DNA from: Deinococcus sp. KSM4-11
Lineage (GTDB): Bacteria; Deinococcota; Deinococci; Deinococcales; Deinococcaceae
Length of the DNA stretch: 64,000 nucleotides
Direction of reading: 5' to 3'
NCBI RefSeq assembly: GCF_004801415.1
Contig: NZ_SSNX01000005.1
Location: 186,001 to 250,000 of the forward strand
The position numbers and the translations under genes were made by a program. Below are positions 1 through 10,238 of the stretch, in pieces. The notes under the pieces are model-generated. The model made no database searches and had not been told where the DNA came from. It saw only the letters and a program-made list of their open reading frames with translations. Within the stretch, counting starts at the first letter, position 1. The number at the start of each line of letters is the position of its first letter.

Positions 1-1695
<1,695 letters not shown>

Positions 1696-1700
1696 ATAAA

Positions 1701-1717
1701 TTACGTTGTGAACAGAA
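1701..1717. promoter_or_regulatory. Candidate radiation/desiccation response motif (DdrO operator) at gyrB
   Basis: The 17-mer TTACGTTGTGAACAGAA has the TTAnGT...ACAnAA ends of the Deinococcus RDRM palindrome (about TTATGTCATTGACATAA as I recall it; 11 of 17 positions agree). It lies 5 bp upstream of the gyrB -35 box in a local AT-rich patch. Gyrase genes are members of the described RDR regulon, which DdrO represses until IrrE cleaves it. The match is by eye and the exact consensus is from memory. Confidence 0.6.
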
Positions 1718-1840
1718 ATCAATAGACCGGGTTCAGAAGACTGGAATGCCGTCTGCATCACGGTCTATCGGCTTCCCCGTGGCGGTCGGGGAGGGATGTC
1801 ACCGCCTCCTCCCTCCGTCAGCCGTCAGAATGTGAGATGC

Positions 1841-3862
1841 ATGTCCCGTCCCGCTGCCCTCCTCACCGCCCTGATCGGTTCGACCCTGACCGTCGCGCAG
1901 GCCGCGCCCGAGTGCACTCTGCCCGTTGGGCCACTGCCCACCCGTACCCGCGCGGTGTTCGTGCTGGACACCAGCGGCAGCATGCGCGGCCTGGGCGACG
2001 GCAAGGCCAACATCTTCGGACGGGTCACGGCGGCCATCAACACCTACGTGCGCGCCACCCGGCCGGATCACGTGGAGCTGCTGACCTTCGACAGCGGCGT
2101 CCGCTCGCGCCAGGACTTCGGAGCGCCCGCCGGCACCGCCCGCTGGAATGCTGCGCTCGCGGCCCTGCACGCCGACGGCACGAACACGCACCTGTACCGC
2201 AGCCTGCACGCCGCCCTCAGCCCACTGGGCGCCGAAGGCACGTACCTGACCACGGTATTCGTCCTCACGGACGGCATCGATAACGACCCGCAGCAGGCCT
2301 TCACGCCCGAGCAGGCGCTCGCGGCGTTCGGTGGGCGCGGACCGCTCGACCGCCTGCATTACGTTGCGCTGGGCACCGACATTCCGCCCGCCGCCCGCCG
2401 CGCCCTGATCGCCAGCACTTACGCCGACGGCCAGACCATGCCCGTGAACACCGTGCCCGACCTGATCCGCATCGGCCACGGCGGGGGCCTGATCACGGTG
2501 ACGGACGCCGCGCACGTCCGCGTGCCCTTCGCCGACACCCAGACCCTGAGCGTGGGCACCGACCCGTCCAGCCGCCGGGTTCAGCTCGGCTTCCCGGCGG
2601 CGCAGGCCGGACTCGTGGGCCTGACGGTGCCAGGCGCCCTGCCCTACGGCGCCCCCGCCCTGCTGTGCGCCGCGCCCGTCGCGCTGAACGGCGCGGTCGC
2701 TCCACGGCCGGTGCGCGTGCTGGTGCGTCTTAACCTGCCCGGCGCGCTGGGGCTGCACCTCCTGAATCCTGGGGCCGACCGCCGTCTGGCTGCCGGTGAG
2801 GACGTCGTTCTGCGGTACCACGCGCCGGGTGGCCTGCACCTGGATGGCCTGAAACTCCTCGACCTGCCCGCTGGCCTGCGCGGCGAGATCGAGCACCAGC
2901 CCGATTCGCGGGATGTGGCCGTGAAGCTCACGAACACCGGACTGACGGCGGGCACCACCGCCCGTCCGATGCTGCTCCTGCCCGGCGGCATGGCGATGAC
3001 CCTGCCGACCGTGCAGGGGGACGCCGGTGGGCGCGTCCCCGATGCGCTGCCGACGGCCACCCTCCACCGCACGACCGCCCCGCTGCCGAGCCTGCCGCGC
3101 TGGTTGGCCTGGCTGCTGCTCGGGGTGCTGGTGCTCGCAGGCGGATTCGCTGCCCTGCGGTGGCGCCGCCGCTCGGCGTCCAGGCCACGGGCGAAGACCG
3201 GCGTATCGCCCGCTCCGGTCGCCTTTGCGGACGTGCCGAGCGTCGAGGGCATCGAGTACAGCGAGGACCGGCTGCTGGCCCTGGTCGGCGTGAATGGCGA
3301 CGTGACGGGCGTGTCTACCCCCCTCGACGGCCCCTTCGACGTGGGCCACCTGGCGCGCGTCCCGCACCTGAGCGGCCTGCGCTTCGAGCAGCACCGCCAC
3401 GGCCTGCGCAGCGTGCAGATCCCGGACGATCTGGAGGTCAGCCAGGGAGCCCGACTGCTCCGCAGCGGGGACATCGTGCGGCCCGGCACGCTGCTCGGGG
3501 TGGCCGTGGCCCGGCCCGCCCGCGCGCCGACAGTGCCGCTCGGTTCCCTGTCGGGCCTGGGCCTGCCGCTCACGCTCCGCGCCCAGGGGCACACCCTGCA
3601 CGCGGCCGGACCGTATGGGGAGCATGCGGTCACGCTGCACCCCGGCATCACGGATCTCGGCGACGCGCTGGAGGCTCCGGCGGTGCGCGGCCTGCGCCTC
3701 GCGGTGACGGGCAGCAGCGTCCTGCTGGCGGAACTTCCGGCCAGCCTGGGCCTGCGCCGCCCCGGCGAGGCCGAGTCCATTACGCCGGGCACGGCCCTGA
3801 GCAGCCTGCTGACCCTCGACCTGCCGGATGTCGACGATCCGGGCGGGAGCACGCCGCGCTAG
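1841..3862 (+). CDS. Secreted/membrane VWA-domain protein
   Basis: A 673-residue protein with a signal peptide (MSRPAALLTALIGSTLTVAQA), then a von Willebrand A domain whose MIDAS site DTSGS is at residues 43-47 and is followed by a conserved TDGID segment. A middle beta-rich region leads to a transmembrane helix at about 421-440, followed by RWRRR. The cytoplasmic tail of about 230 residues has a GDIVRPGTLLGV stretch that faintly recalls an FHA domain (inference only). VWA domains bind ligands through Mg2+. I chose the ATG at 1841 because it starts a clean signal peptide; the ATG at 1796 has GGAGGG directly abutting it, too close for a good ribosome site. The next gene follows after 9 nt and is likely a functional partner. 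Confidence 0.8.
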   Translation: MSRPAALLTALIGSTLTVAQAAPECTLPVGPLPTRTRAVFVLDTSGSMRGLGDGKANIFGRVTAAINTYVRATRPDHVELLTFDSGVRSRQDFGAPAGTARWNAALAALHADGTNTHLYRSLHAALSPLGAEGTYLTTVFVLTDGIDNDPQQAFTPEQALAAFGGRGPLDRLHYVALGTDIPPAARRALIASTYADGQTMPVNTVPDLIRIGHGGGLITVTDAAHVRVPFADTQTLSVGTDPSSRRVQLGFPAAQAGLVGLTVPGALPYGAPALLCAAPVALNGAVAPRPVRVLVRLNLPGALGLHLLNPGADRRLAAGEDVVLRYHAPGGLHLDGLKLLDLPAGLRGEIEHQPDSRDVAVKLTNTGLTAGTTARPMLLLPGGMAMTLPTVQGDAGGRVPDALPTATLHRTTAPLPSLPRWLAWLLLGVLVLAGGFAALRWRRRSASRPRAKTGVSPAPVAFADVPSVEGIEYSEDRLLALVGVNGDVTGVSTPLDGPFDVGHLARVPHLSGLRFEQHRHGLRSVQIPDDLEVSQGARLLRSGDIVRPGTLLGVAVARPARAPTVPLGSLSGLGLPLTLRAQGHTLHAAGPYGEHAVTLHPGITDLGDALEAPAVRGLRLAVTGSSVLLAELPASLGLRRPGEAESITPGTALSSLLTLDLPDVDDPGGSTPR

Positions 3863-3865
3863 GCT
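3860..3865 (+). promoter_or_regulatory. -10 box TAGGCT for the leaderless gene at 3872
   Basis: TAGGCT ends 6 nt before the ATG at 3872 and reuses the TAG stop codon of the VWA gene. The small membrane protein may therefore have its own start site besides read-through. Confidence 0.5.
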
Positions 3866-3871
3866 GCCCCT

Positions 3872-4354
3872 ATGGAGTGGCTGCGGCACGTTCACGGGTT
3901 CCAGATCGTCGGGTTTCCTCTTCCCCTGTTTCCCACGCCTGTCGCGCTGGCCACGCTGATCCTGTTTCTGTGGAGTATCGGCCCGGCCGTGAAGGGGCAG
4001 GTTCGGCTGGGTTTCCTGGTGTGGCTGCGGATCGCCTGGGCGGCCTTTCTGATCCCGGCGGTGATCGGCGTGATCCTCGCGCTGGGCGGGCTGAAGGTAC
4101 CCAGCGCCACCGACGCGGGCAGCGGCGTCACCAAGTACGGTTACCCGGTCGATCCGAGCCGGGACGCCGAACACTGGATGTACGCGGCGTTCACGCTGCT
4201 CACCCTGTACGTGATCGAGGTGCTGGTGAAAGGCCGCATGATCGAACACCGGGTGGGCCTGAAGTACCTGCCGCTGGCCACGCTGTTCCTGTACGGCTGC
4301 GCGTACATGATCGGTCGGGTCGCCGTGTTCCCAGGCAGCACGCCCGGCACCTGA
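3872..4354 (+). CDS. Small polytopic membrane protein
   Basis: The 160-residue product has about four hydrophobic segments (near residues 18-38, 50-73, 105-122 and 135-152) and no recognised catalytic motif. The loop around residues 75-100 (GSGVTKYGYPVDPSRDAEHW) is the only long polar stretch. It follows the VWA protein gene with 9 nt between them, so the two may form a membrane complex. I do not recognise the family. Confidence 0.75.
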   Translation: MEWLRHVHGFQIVGFPLPLFPTPVALATLILFLWSIGPAVKGQVRLGFLVWLRIAWAAFLIPAVIGVILALGGLKVPSATDAGSGVTKYGYPVDPSRDAEHWMYAAFTLLTLYVIEVLVKGRMIEHRVGLKYLPLATLFLYGCAYMIGRVAVFPGSTPGT

Positions 4355-4620
4355 GACCGCAGCGGAACGGGGACGGGCACCGAGAGCTGTTCCTCCGCCG
4401 TCGCGCAGGTCGCTGTCCATGGCGCTCACTGGCCCGCAGCCAGCGGACTCACGACCTGGACATGAACGTCGGATCGCTTGCCCGATCAGCCGACCTCCGG
4501 GCAGAGGACGACCGCCTGGAGCCGTCCTGGTGGGCCTTCACACTGCGGGTGCGCCCCCGGACTGTGTAGACCTGCGCTGGACTGTCGATCTGCCGGGCCT
4601 CATGCTCTGGTGACAGGCGG

Positions 4621-5985
4621 ATGCTTCCCTGTTTCACGATGCTGCGACGTCTTCTGCTCCTTCCCCTGCTGCTCGCGGCCCTGACCGCGCCCGGCCTCAC
4701 CGCTGCCGGGGCGGCATCTGCGGCGCGCACCGTGACCGTGCAGCGCGGCGATACCCTCCCGCGCATCGCGGCCCGCAGTGGCGTTAGCGTGGCCCGGCTG
4801 CGCGCCCTGAACGGCCTGAAAGGTGACGCCCTGATCCGCGGGCAGGTATTGCGCCTCGGGCCGGTTTCCACGACCAGACCGGCCGCGCCGCAGGGCCTGT
4901 ACACCGTGAAGCGGGGAGACTGGCTGAGCAAGATCGCTCAGCGCTACGGCGTCACGGTGGCGGCGCTCCTCAAGGCCAACACGCTGCGTACGGCGGTCAT
5001 CACGCCCGGCCAGAAACTGATCGTGCCCGCCCGCACCCAGCCCCTCCCTGCGCACGCTGCCCACCCCGCCGCGCGGCCTACCACCGAGATCCGCACGCTG
5101 TACACGTACATCCGCATGGGTGTGGGCGACACTCCGGTCGCGCTCGCCGCCCGCTACCACCTGAGCGTGAACAGCCTGCGCCGCCTGAACGGCCTGACCT
5201 CGTACCGGCAGATGGTGGCCGGCAGCAAACTGCTGGTGCCCACCCGCGTGCCCGTGCCCATTCCGCCCCGGCCGCTGCACCAGCCCGTGACCTTCAAAAC
5301 CCTCAGGCCCCTGGGCGTGCCGGTGCAGATCATCAGCGTGGACCTGCGGTACCGCTCCACGCTGATCGCGCCCGTGCTGCCCAGCGCGCACCTCGTGTTC
5401 GGCAGCGGAGCACGGGTCGGCCAGCTGGCCCGCACCAGCCACGCGCAGGCGCTGATCAACGGCTCGTACTTCCATCCCTCGAGCTTCGCGCCCGCCGGGG
5501 ACATCGTCATGCAGGGCCGCATGCTCACGTGGGGCCGGATTCCCATGGCGCTGGCCATCACCCCGGACAACCGCGCCACCATCCGCGCCAGCACCACTCC
5601 GCTGCTGCGCCGTCCGCTGGACACCAGCTGGGCCGGCATGGAAACCGTGATCGCCACCGGGCCGCGCATCCTGGCCGGCGGGAAACTGACCATCGGGTAC
5701 AACGCCGCGTTCCGCGACCCCGCCCTGTTCGGCCGCGCCGCCCGGAGCGCCGTGGGACTGGTCAGCAACCGTGATCTGGTGCTGGTCAGCACCCACACCC
5801 GCCTGACGACGACCGAGATGGGCAAGCTGATGGCCCGCCTGGGCATCAAGGACGCGCTGCTGCTCGACGGCGGCAGCTCGGCCGGGATCGCCTGGAACGG
5901 CTCACCGGTACTGGAGAGCGTCCGCAAGGTCAGCTACGGCATCGGCGTGTTTACCGACTACACCGGGCGCCGTTACCTGCGCTGA
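4621..5985 (+). CDS. Exported LysM-repeat protein with phosphodiester glycosidase (NAGPA-like) domain
   Basis: A 454-residue exported protein. After an N-terminal signal sequence come three LysM peptidoglycan-binding repeats, recognisable by TVQRGDTLPRIAARSGVS, YTVKRGDWLSKIAQRYGVT and a third around MGVGDTPVALAARYHLS. The C-terminal 220 residues match the NAGPA/DUF2233 fold, with ALINGSYF, the GR/GRI repeat and the hallmark LLLDGGSSAG followed by a GIGVFTDY end. The likely role is hydrolysis of a phosphodiester-linked sugar at the cell wall. The start may instead be the ATG at 4639, which gives a more typical signal peptide (MLRRLLLLPLLLAALTA). It ends in a convergent hairpin region. Confidence 0.85.
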   Translation: MLPCFTMLRRLLLLPLLLAALTAPGLTAAGAASAARTVTVQRGDTLPRIAARSGVSVARLRALNGLKGDALIRGQVLRLGPVSTTRPAAPQGLYTVKRGDWLSKIAQRYGVTVAALLKANTLRTAVITPGQKLIVPARTQPLPAHAAHPAARPTTEIRTLYTYIRMGVGDTPVALAARYHLSVNSLRRLNGLTSYRQMVAGSKLLVPTRVPVPIPPRPLHQPVTFKTLRPLGVPVQIISVDLRYRSTLIAPVLPSAHLVFGSGARVGQLARTSHAQALINGSYFHPSSFAPAGDIVMQGRMLTWGRIPMALAITPDNRATIRASTTPLLRRPLDTSWAGMETVIATGPRILAGGKLTIGYNAAFRDPALFGRAARSAVGLVSNRDLVLVSTHTRLTTTEMGKLMARLGIKDALLLDGGSSAGIAWNGSPVLESVRKVSYGIGVFTDYTGRRYLR

Positions 5986-5992
5986 GTCCGGG

Positions 5993-6031
5993 GCGCAGGA
6001 CAGCGCCGGAACGACCGGGCTGTCCGCGCGC
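5993..6031. terminator. Bidirectional hairpin between convergent genes
   Basis: The arms GGACAGC (5998-6004) and GCTGTCC (6019-6025) enclose an inner CCGG...CCGG pairing and are flanked by GCGC on both sides. The hairpin fills the whole 46-nt gap between the convergent genes. There is no T-run. Confidence 0.5.
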
Positions 6032-6403
6032 TTACTCGGCCCAGATCCATTCCTTGGCGACCGGCATCTGCGAACTCACCCGGATGACCGTCCGGTCGCC
6101 GTCCACCACGCTCAGGTACTGACCATGCGCGGCGTCGTAGAACACGTGCGCCAGCCCATCACGGCCGGTGACGCCCACGCCCTGCGCGATCAGGCCGGCC
6201 TGCGCCAGGCGGTCGCAGACCTCGGCCAGGCTGCCTGGCAGCGCGTACAGCGATCCCGGTTGCGCCTGCGAGAGCATGACCAGCACCCCCGTGTCGGGGG
6301 TCTGGGCCCCGGCCACGCCGAGCAGCAGACTGCCGACCAGCAGGGCGTGGGCGATCCAGATGGACTTGGGGGTGGTCGTGGGCCGTGCGGGTTCGTTGTT
6401 CAT
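6032..6403 (-). CDS. Small secreted protein of unknown function
   Basis: The 123-residue product has an N-terminal hydrophobic segment (WIAHALLVGSLLLGVAGA) that should be a cleaved signal peptide or anchor, followed by a small soluble domain of about 90 residues without known catalytic residues. The ATG at 6403 has a strong AGGAGG site 6 nt upstream, which rules out the longer in-frame start. It faces the LysM-glycosidase gene across a shared hairpin. Family not recognised. Confidence 0.7.
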   Translation of the reverse strand: MNNEPARPTTTPKSIWIAHALLVGSLLLGVAGAQTPDTGVLVMLSQAQPGSLYALPGSLAEVCDRLAQAGLIAQGVGVTGRDGLAHVFYDAAHGQYLSVVDGDRTVIRVSSQMPVAKEWIWAE

Positions 6404-6563
6404 GTCGTGCCTCCTGCCGCGCGTCCGCGCTGGCACGGTCAGGGTGCACTGTGCCCCGTGACCGACCGTTGACCGCCGCGTGACCGGCCGGCCCGGCCCT
6501 GTACCATGCGGGGATGATGTGTCCCATCCATGACGCCCGTTCCCCGTCCGCGCCGGAGCGCGC

Positions 6564-6851
6564 GTGAAGCCCGAGCAGCTGCAGTCCCAGATCACGCGCG
6601 TGCTCAGTGACGCCATCTCCGGCCTGCGTGATCCGCGCGTACCGATGATCGTGACCGTGGAGCGCGTGACCGTGACCACCGATTACGGCCTGGCCCGCGT
6701 GTACGTGAGTGCCATGACCGGCGACGTCGATGATCTGGTCGAGGCGCTGAACCACGCGCGTGGGCACCTGCAACGCCAGGTGGCCGAGCATGTCCGGCTG
6801 CGGCGCACGCCCACCCTGGAATTCCACGCGGCCAGCGAGTCCCGCTGGTGA
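6564..6851 (+). CDS. rbfA: Ribosome-binding factor A
   Basis: RbfA is a small KH-type protein that binds the 30S subunit late in 16S rRNA maturation and in cold adaptation. The N-terminal helix ([18 protein letters not shown]), the L+DPRV segment and the [15 protein letters not shown] strand are typical. At 95 residues it lacks the C-terminal extension seen in many homologues. No ATG is in frame upstream; the GTG at 6564 has GGAG 6 nt before it. Its stop overlaps the GTG of the thioesterase gene, so translation of the two is coupled. Confidence 0.88.
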   Translation: MKPEQLQSQITRVLSDAISGLRDPRVPMIVTVERVTVTTDYGLARVYVSAMTGDVDDLVEALNHARGHLQRQVAEHVRLRRTPTLEFHAASESRW

Positions 6852-7267
6852 CCGGCCCCGCGCCTGCCGTGGAGGCCCGCACGGTTCTGGCCGTCCGTTA
6901 CGCCGAGACGGACATGATGGGCGTCGTCCATCACGCCGTGTACCCCGTGTGGTTCGAGGTCGGCCGCACCGACCTGATGCTCGCGCTGGGCTTGCCGTAC
7001 ACGCAGATCGAGGCGCGCGGCTACTACCTGATGCTCTCCGGGTTGAGCGTCGAGTACCGCCGGGCCGCGAAGTACGGCGACAGCGTGACCATCCTCACGC
7101 GGGCGGCGCAGGTCCGCAGCCGCACCATTACCTTCTCGTACGCGGTCTACCGGGCCGAGGAGCTGCTCGCGACCGGCGAGACCCGCCATATCGCCACGGA
7201 TCACGCGTACCGGCCGGCGCGGCTACCGGACGACGTGCAGGCCGCCCTGTCCGTGGGAACCCGCTAG
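6848..7267 (+). CDS. Acyl-CoA thioesterase, 4HBT (YbgC/FcbC-like) family
   Basis: The 139-residue product is a single hot-dog domain. The signature [25 protein letters not shown] carries the catalytic aspartate (YAETD) and the HH/Y substrate-pocket residues of the 4-hydroxybenzoyl-CoA thioesterase family. It should hydrolyse acyl-CoA thioesters in the cytoplasm; the substrate cannot be read from sequence. The GTG start overlaps the rbfA stop (GTGA). Confidence 0.88.
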   Translation: MTGPAPAVEARTVLAVRYAETDMMGVVHHAVYPVWFEVGRTDLMLALGLPYTQIEARGYYLMLSGLSVEYRRAAKYGDSVTILTRAAQVRSRTITFSYAVYRAEELLATGETRHIATDHAYRPARLPDDVQAALSVGTR

Positions 7268-7282
7268 CGCTACACTGCCCGG

Positions 7283-7762
<480 letters not shown>

Positions 7763-7763
7763 G

Positions 7764-9269
7764 ATGTCCCGCCCCCTTGGGTGGACGCGGCTCGTCCTGA
7801 CGGTGGGGGTGCTGGGCAGCGTGCCCGTGGCGGCCCACAGCGTCCAGATCCCGGCCCTGCCGGGAAGTCCCAGGGTGCCCGTGTTGCCCCTGAAGGAGGC
7901 GCCTCCCCGTGCCGCGCTGCCGGCTCCCGAGCCTATCGGCGACAGCATCTACCCGGCACTGGGGCAGCGGGGCCTGGACGTCCTGCACTACGACGTCACG
8001 CTGCACATCGACCGACCAGGTACGCGTGGGCTGCGTGGCGTGGCGCTGCTTACCCTCACCAGCACCCGCCCCCTGGACACCGTCAGCCTGGATTTCCTGG
8101 GGCCGACCGTGCAGGACGTGCGCTGGAACGGCCGACCGGTGCCGTGGCAGCAGGATGAAACCGCCGCCAAACTGCGCCTGAGTCCACCCACGCCGCTGCG
8201 GCCGGGTCAGGAAGCGCAGGTCACCGTGAGGTACGCCGGACAGGCGGGCGTGCGGCAGGATCAGGAACTGGGGCTGGATCTGGGCTGGGTGCCGGTCACA
8301 GATACGGCCGGGCGGCCCCTGTCGAACTACACCCTGAGCGAGCCCGACGGCACGCGCACCTTCCTGCCGGTGAACGATCATCCGTCGGACCCGGCGACCT
8401 TCACGCTGCACGTGACGGTGCCGCGCGGGTACATAGTCGCGGCCAGCGGCCTGCGCGGCACGGAACGTGTGGTCGACGAGGGCTGGGAGTACACCTTCGA
8501 CCAGGCGCAGCCGATCCCCACCTACGCGCTGGGACTCCAGGTGAACCACTTCCAGCGCGTGGATTCTCCCGCCGTACCCGTCGGCCCGGGTGGCGCGGCC
8601 GTGCTGCGGCGCGACTACTTCCCGGACGACACGACCGACGCGGTACGCCGGCCGTACGCGCAGGTGGGGGAGATGCTGCGCGTCCTGTCCGGCTGGTTCG
8701 GGCCCTTTCCCTTCCCAGTACACGGCGCGGCCGTGATCACCCCGCGTGTGCCGGCGCTGGAGACGGCCACGCTGCTCACCATGCCCGTCGCGTCCAGTTT
8801 CGAGCGCGTGATCGTGCACGAGAGCGCCCACCAGTGGTTCGGCGACACGGTGGTGCTCGGCGACTGGGCCGACGTCTGGCTGAACGAGGGCTTCGCCACG
8901 TACGCCGAACTGCTGTGGCTGGAGGCCCAGGGCGACGATCCGGCGGGCATTGCCGCCACGTGGTACGAGCGCCTGCGGGATCAGGGCAGTCGACCGCTGG
9001 TGGCGACCAGCGAGGCCCAGCTCTTCGACCAGAGCGCGTACCTGCGGGGCGCGCTGGCCCTGCACGCGCTGCGGGCCGCCGTGGGCGATCCGGCCTTCCG
9101 GGGGTTCCTGCAGGGCTACGTGCGGGAATTCAACCGCCGGCCGGTGCGGACTCCGGACCTGCTGGGGTTTGCGGCCCGGTCGCTGGGGCCGGTGGCGGCC
9201 ATGGTGCTGCGTACGTGGGTGGAGTCGCCGACCCTGCCCCCGCTGCCAGCGCTGAGAGCCCCACGCTAA
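7764..9269 (+). CDS. Exported M1-family zinc metallopeptidase
   Basis: The 501-residue product has an N-terminal signal peptide (first ~25 residues), an N-terminal beta-domain and a thermolysin-like catalytic domain. Zinc ligands are H352 and H356 in HESAH and E375 in WLNEGF, the exact M1 spacing; E353 is the general base. The exopeptidase GXMEN motif is not intact: the corresponding stretch reads PALETATLL. The C-terminal ERAP-like domain is missing, as in short bacterial members. It probably trims peptides in the periplasm or outside the cell. It lies directly behind the Nudix gene. Confidence 0.9.
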   Translation: MSRPLGWTRLVLTVGVLGSVPVAAHSVQIPALPGSPRVPVLPLKEAPPRAALPAPEPIGDSIYPALGQRGLDVLHYDVTLHIDRPGTRGLRGVALLTLTSTRPLDTVSLDFLGPTVQDVRWNGRPVPWQQDETAAKLRLSPPTPLRPGQEAQVTVRYAGQAGVRQDQELGLDLGWVPVTDTAGRPLSNYTLSEPDGTRTFLPVNDHPSDPATFTLHVTVPRGYIVAASGLRGTERVVDEGWEYTFDQAQPIPTYALGLQVNHFQRVDSPAVPVGPGGAAVLRRDYFPDDTTDAVRRPYAQVGEMLRVLSGWFGPFPFPVHGAAVITPRVPALETATLLTMPVASSFERVIVHESAHQWFGDTVVLGDWADVWLNEGFATYAELLWLEAQGDDPAGIAATWYERLRDQGSRPLVATSEAQLFDQSAYLRGALALHALRAAVGDPAFRGFLQGYVREFNRRPVRTPDLLGFAARSLGPVAAMVLRTWVESPTLPPLPALRAPR

Positions 9270-9331
9270 GTGGGCCTCTGTCCAAACACTGAATAAAGGT
9301 GAGGAACGTCACAGCTCATCGAGTGCGGTGG

Positions 9332-9337
9332 TACGCT
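9332..9337 (+). promoter_or_regulatory. -10 box TACGCT for the leaderless gene at 9344
   Basis: TACGCT ends 6 nt before the ATG. No Shine-Dalgarno sequence is visible, and this sets the start at 9344 rather than the GTG at 9299. Confidence 0.55.
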
Positions 9338-9343
9338 CGCCGC

Positions 9344-10162
9344 ATGTGGCCATTCGGAAAGAGTACCGCTGACCGTGTCAAGGACGCCCTCAACGAGCAG
9401 CCCCGCCTCAAGGATCTGGGACTCCAGGTCACGGAACAGGGCGGCACCGTGTCGATCACGGGCATGGTGCCGAACGACCGGTACATCACCCTGGTCAAGG
9501 TCGTCGCAGAGGGGATCAACGGCGTGAAGTCCGTGGACACCAGCGGCGTGAGCGTCGAGCAGGAGGCCGCTGCGCCCGCCCAGGCCGCGCCTGCTACGCC
9601 CGCGCCCAGCGTGGAGGCGCCCGCCACGGAAATCCCGCCGAGCATGCCCGGCAGCGTCAGCACGGGCAACATGAACGCCCGTCCCAGTGCTGGTCAGGTC
9701 GGTGCAGCCCCGGCCAGAGCGCAGGTCAGCGACGCCGAGATCAAGGAGATCGAGGACTCCAGCGCGGTCGCCAAGGCGGTGCTGCACGCCATCCGGGGGA
9801 ACGGTGAACTCTCCGACGATCCCATTGACGTCCTGCAGAGCGGCAAGTCCATAATCTTGCGCGGCGTGGTGGACAACGACCATGAACTGCGCCTGCTGGA
9901 GCAGACGGCGCGCGGCGTGAGCGGCGTGGCCGCCGTGGACATCAGCGGCGTGAAGGTCGCACAGGGCGCCAAGGAACTCGTGAAGGAGAAGGACACCTCC
10001 ACGGGAGACACTGTGTACACCGTGCAGCCGGGCGACAGCCTCAGCGCCATCGCACAGAAGTACTACGGCGACGCCATGGAGTACAAGAAGATTGCGCACT
10101 ACAACAACATCAGCAACCCTGACCTGATCCACCCCGGCGACAAACTCAAGATTCCGGGCTGA
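9344..10162 (+). CDS. BON-BON-LysM protein (Kbp/YgaU-like)
   Basis: The 272-residue soluble protein has two BON domains (about residues 8-68 and 130-205, each with a G-x-V-x(n)-G-V-x(2)-V-D pattern) joined by an Ala/Pro-rich linker, and a C-terminal LysM domain (YTVQPGDSLSAIAQKYYGD ... HPGDKLKIPG). E. coli Kbp (YgaU), a cytoplasmic K+-binding protein, has one BON plus one LysM; the second BON here is an elaboration. No signal peptide is visible, which supports a cytoplasmic role. Potassium sensing is inferred from the family only. Confidence 0.85.
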   Translation: MWPFGKSTADRVKDALNEQPRLKDLGLQVTEQGGTVSITGMVPNDRYITLVKVVAEGINGVKSVDTSGVSVEQEAAAPAQAAPATPAPSVEAPATEIPPSMPGSVSTGNMNARPSAGQVGAAPARAQVSDAEIKEIEDSSAVAKAVLHAIRGNGELSDDPIDVLQSGKSIILRGVVDNDHELRLLEQTARGVSGVAAVDISGVKVAQGAKELVKEKDTSTGDTVYTVQPGDSLSAIAQKYYGDAMEYKKIAHYNNISNPDLIHPGDKLKIPG

Positions 10163-10182
10163 CCTTCCCCGCTGTCCACGCG

Positions 10183-10207
10183 CGCGTTCCGCCTTTGGTG
10201 GGACGCG
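10183..10207 (+). terminator. Hairpin after the BON-LysM gene
   Basis: CGCGTTCCGCC and GGTGGGACGCG can pair over 11 bp with two G-U pairs around a TTT loop. No U-tail follows, so termination is uncertain. Confidence 0.4.
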
Positions 10208-10225
10208 TTGCCCGTGCGCGGCGCG

Positions 10226-10231
10226 TACGCT
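10226..10231 (+). promoter_or_regulatory. -10 box TACGCT for the histidine-kinase operon
   Basis: TACGCT ends 7 nt before the ATG at 10239, which would make the operon mRNA leaderless or nearly so. Confidence 0.5.
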
Positions 10232-10238
10232 TCGTCGC

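Noticed and set aside
1799..4429. 876-codon open frame opposite the VWA gene
   Set aside because: Low-complexity Arg/Gln/Gly-rich translation typical of antisense high-GC DNA; the plus strand has a signal peptide and VWA domain.
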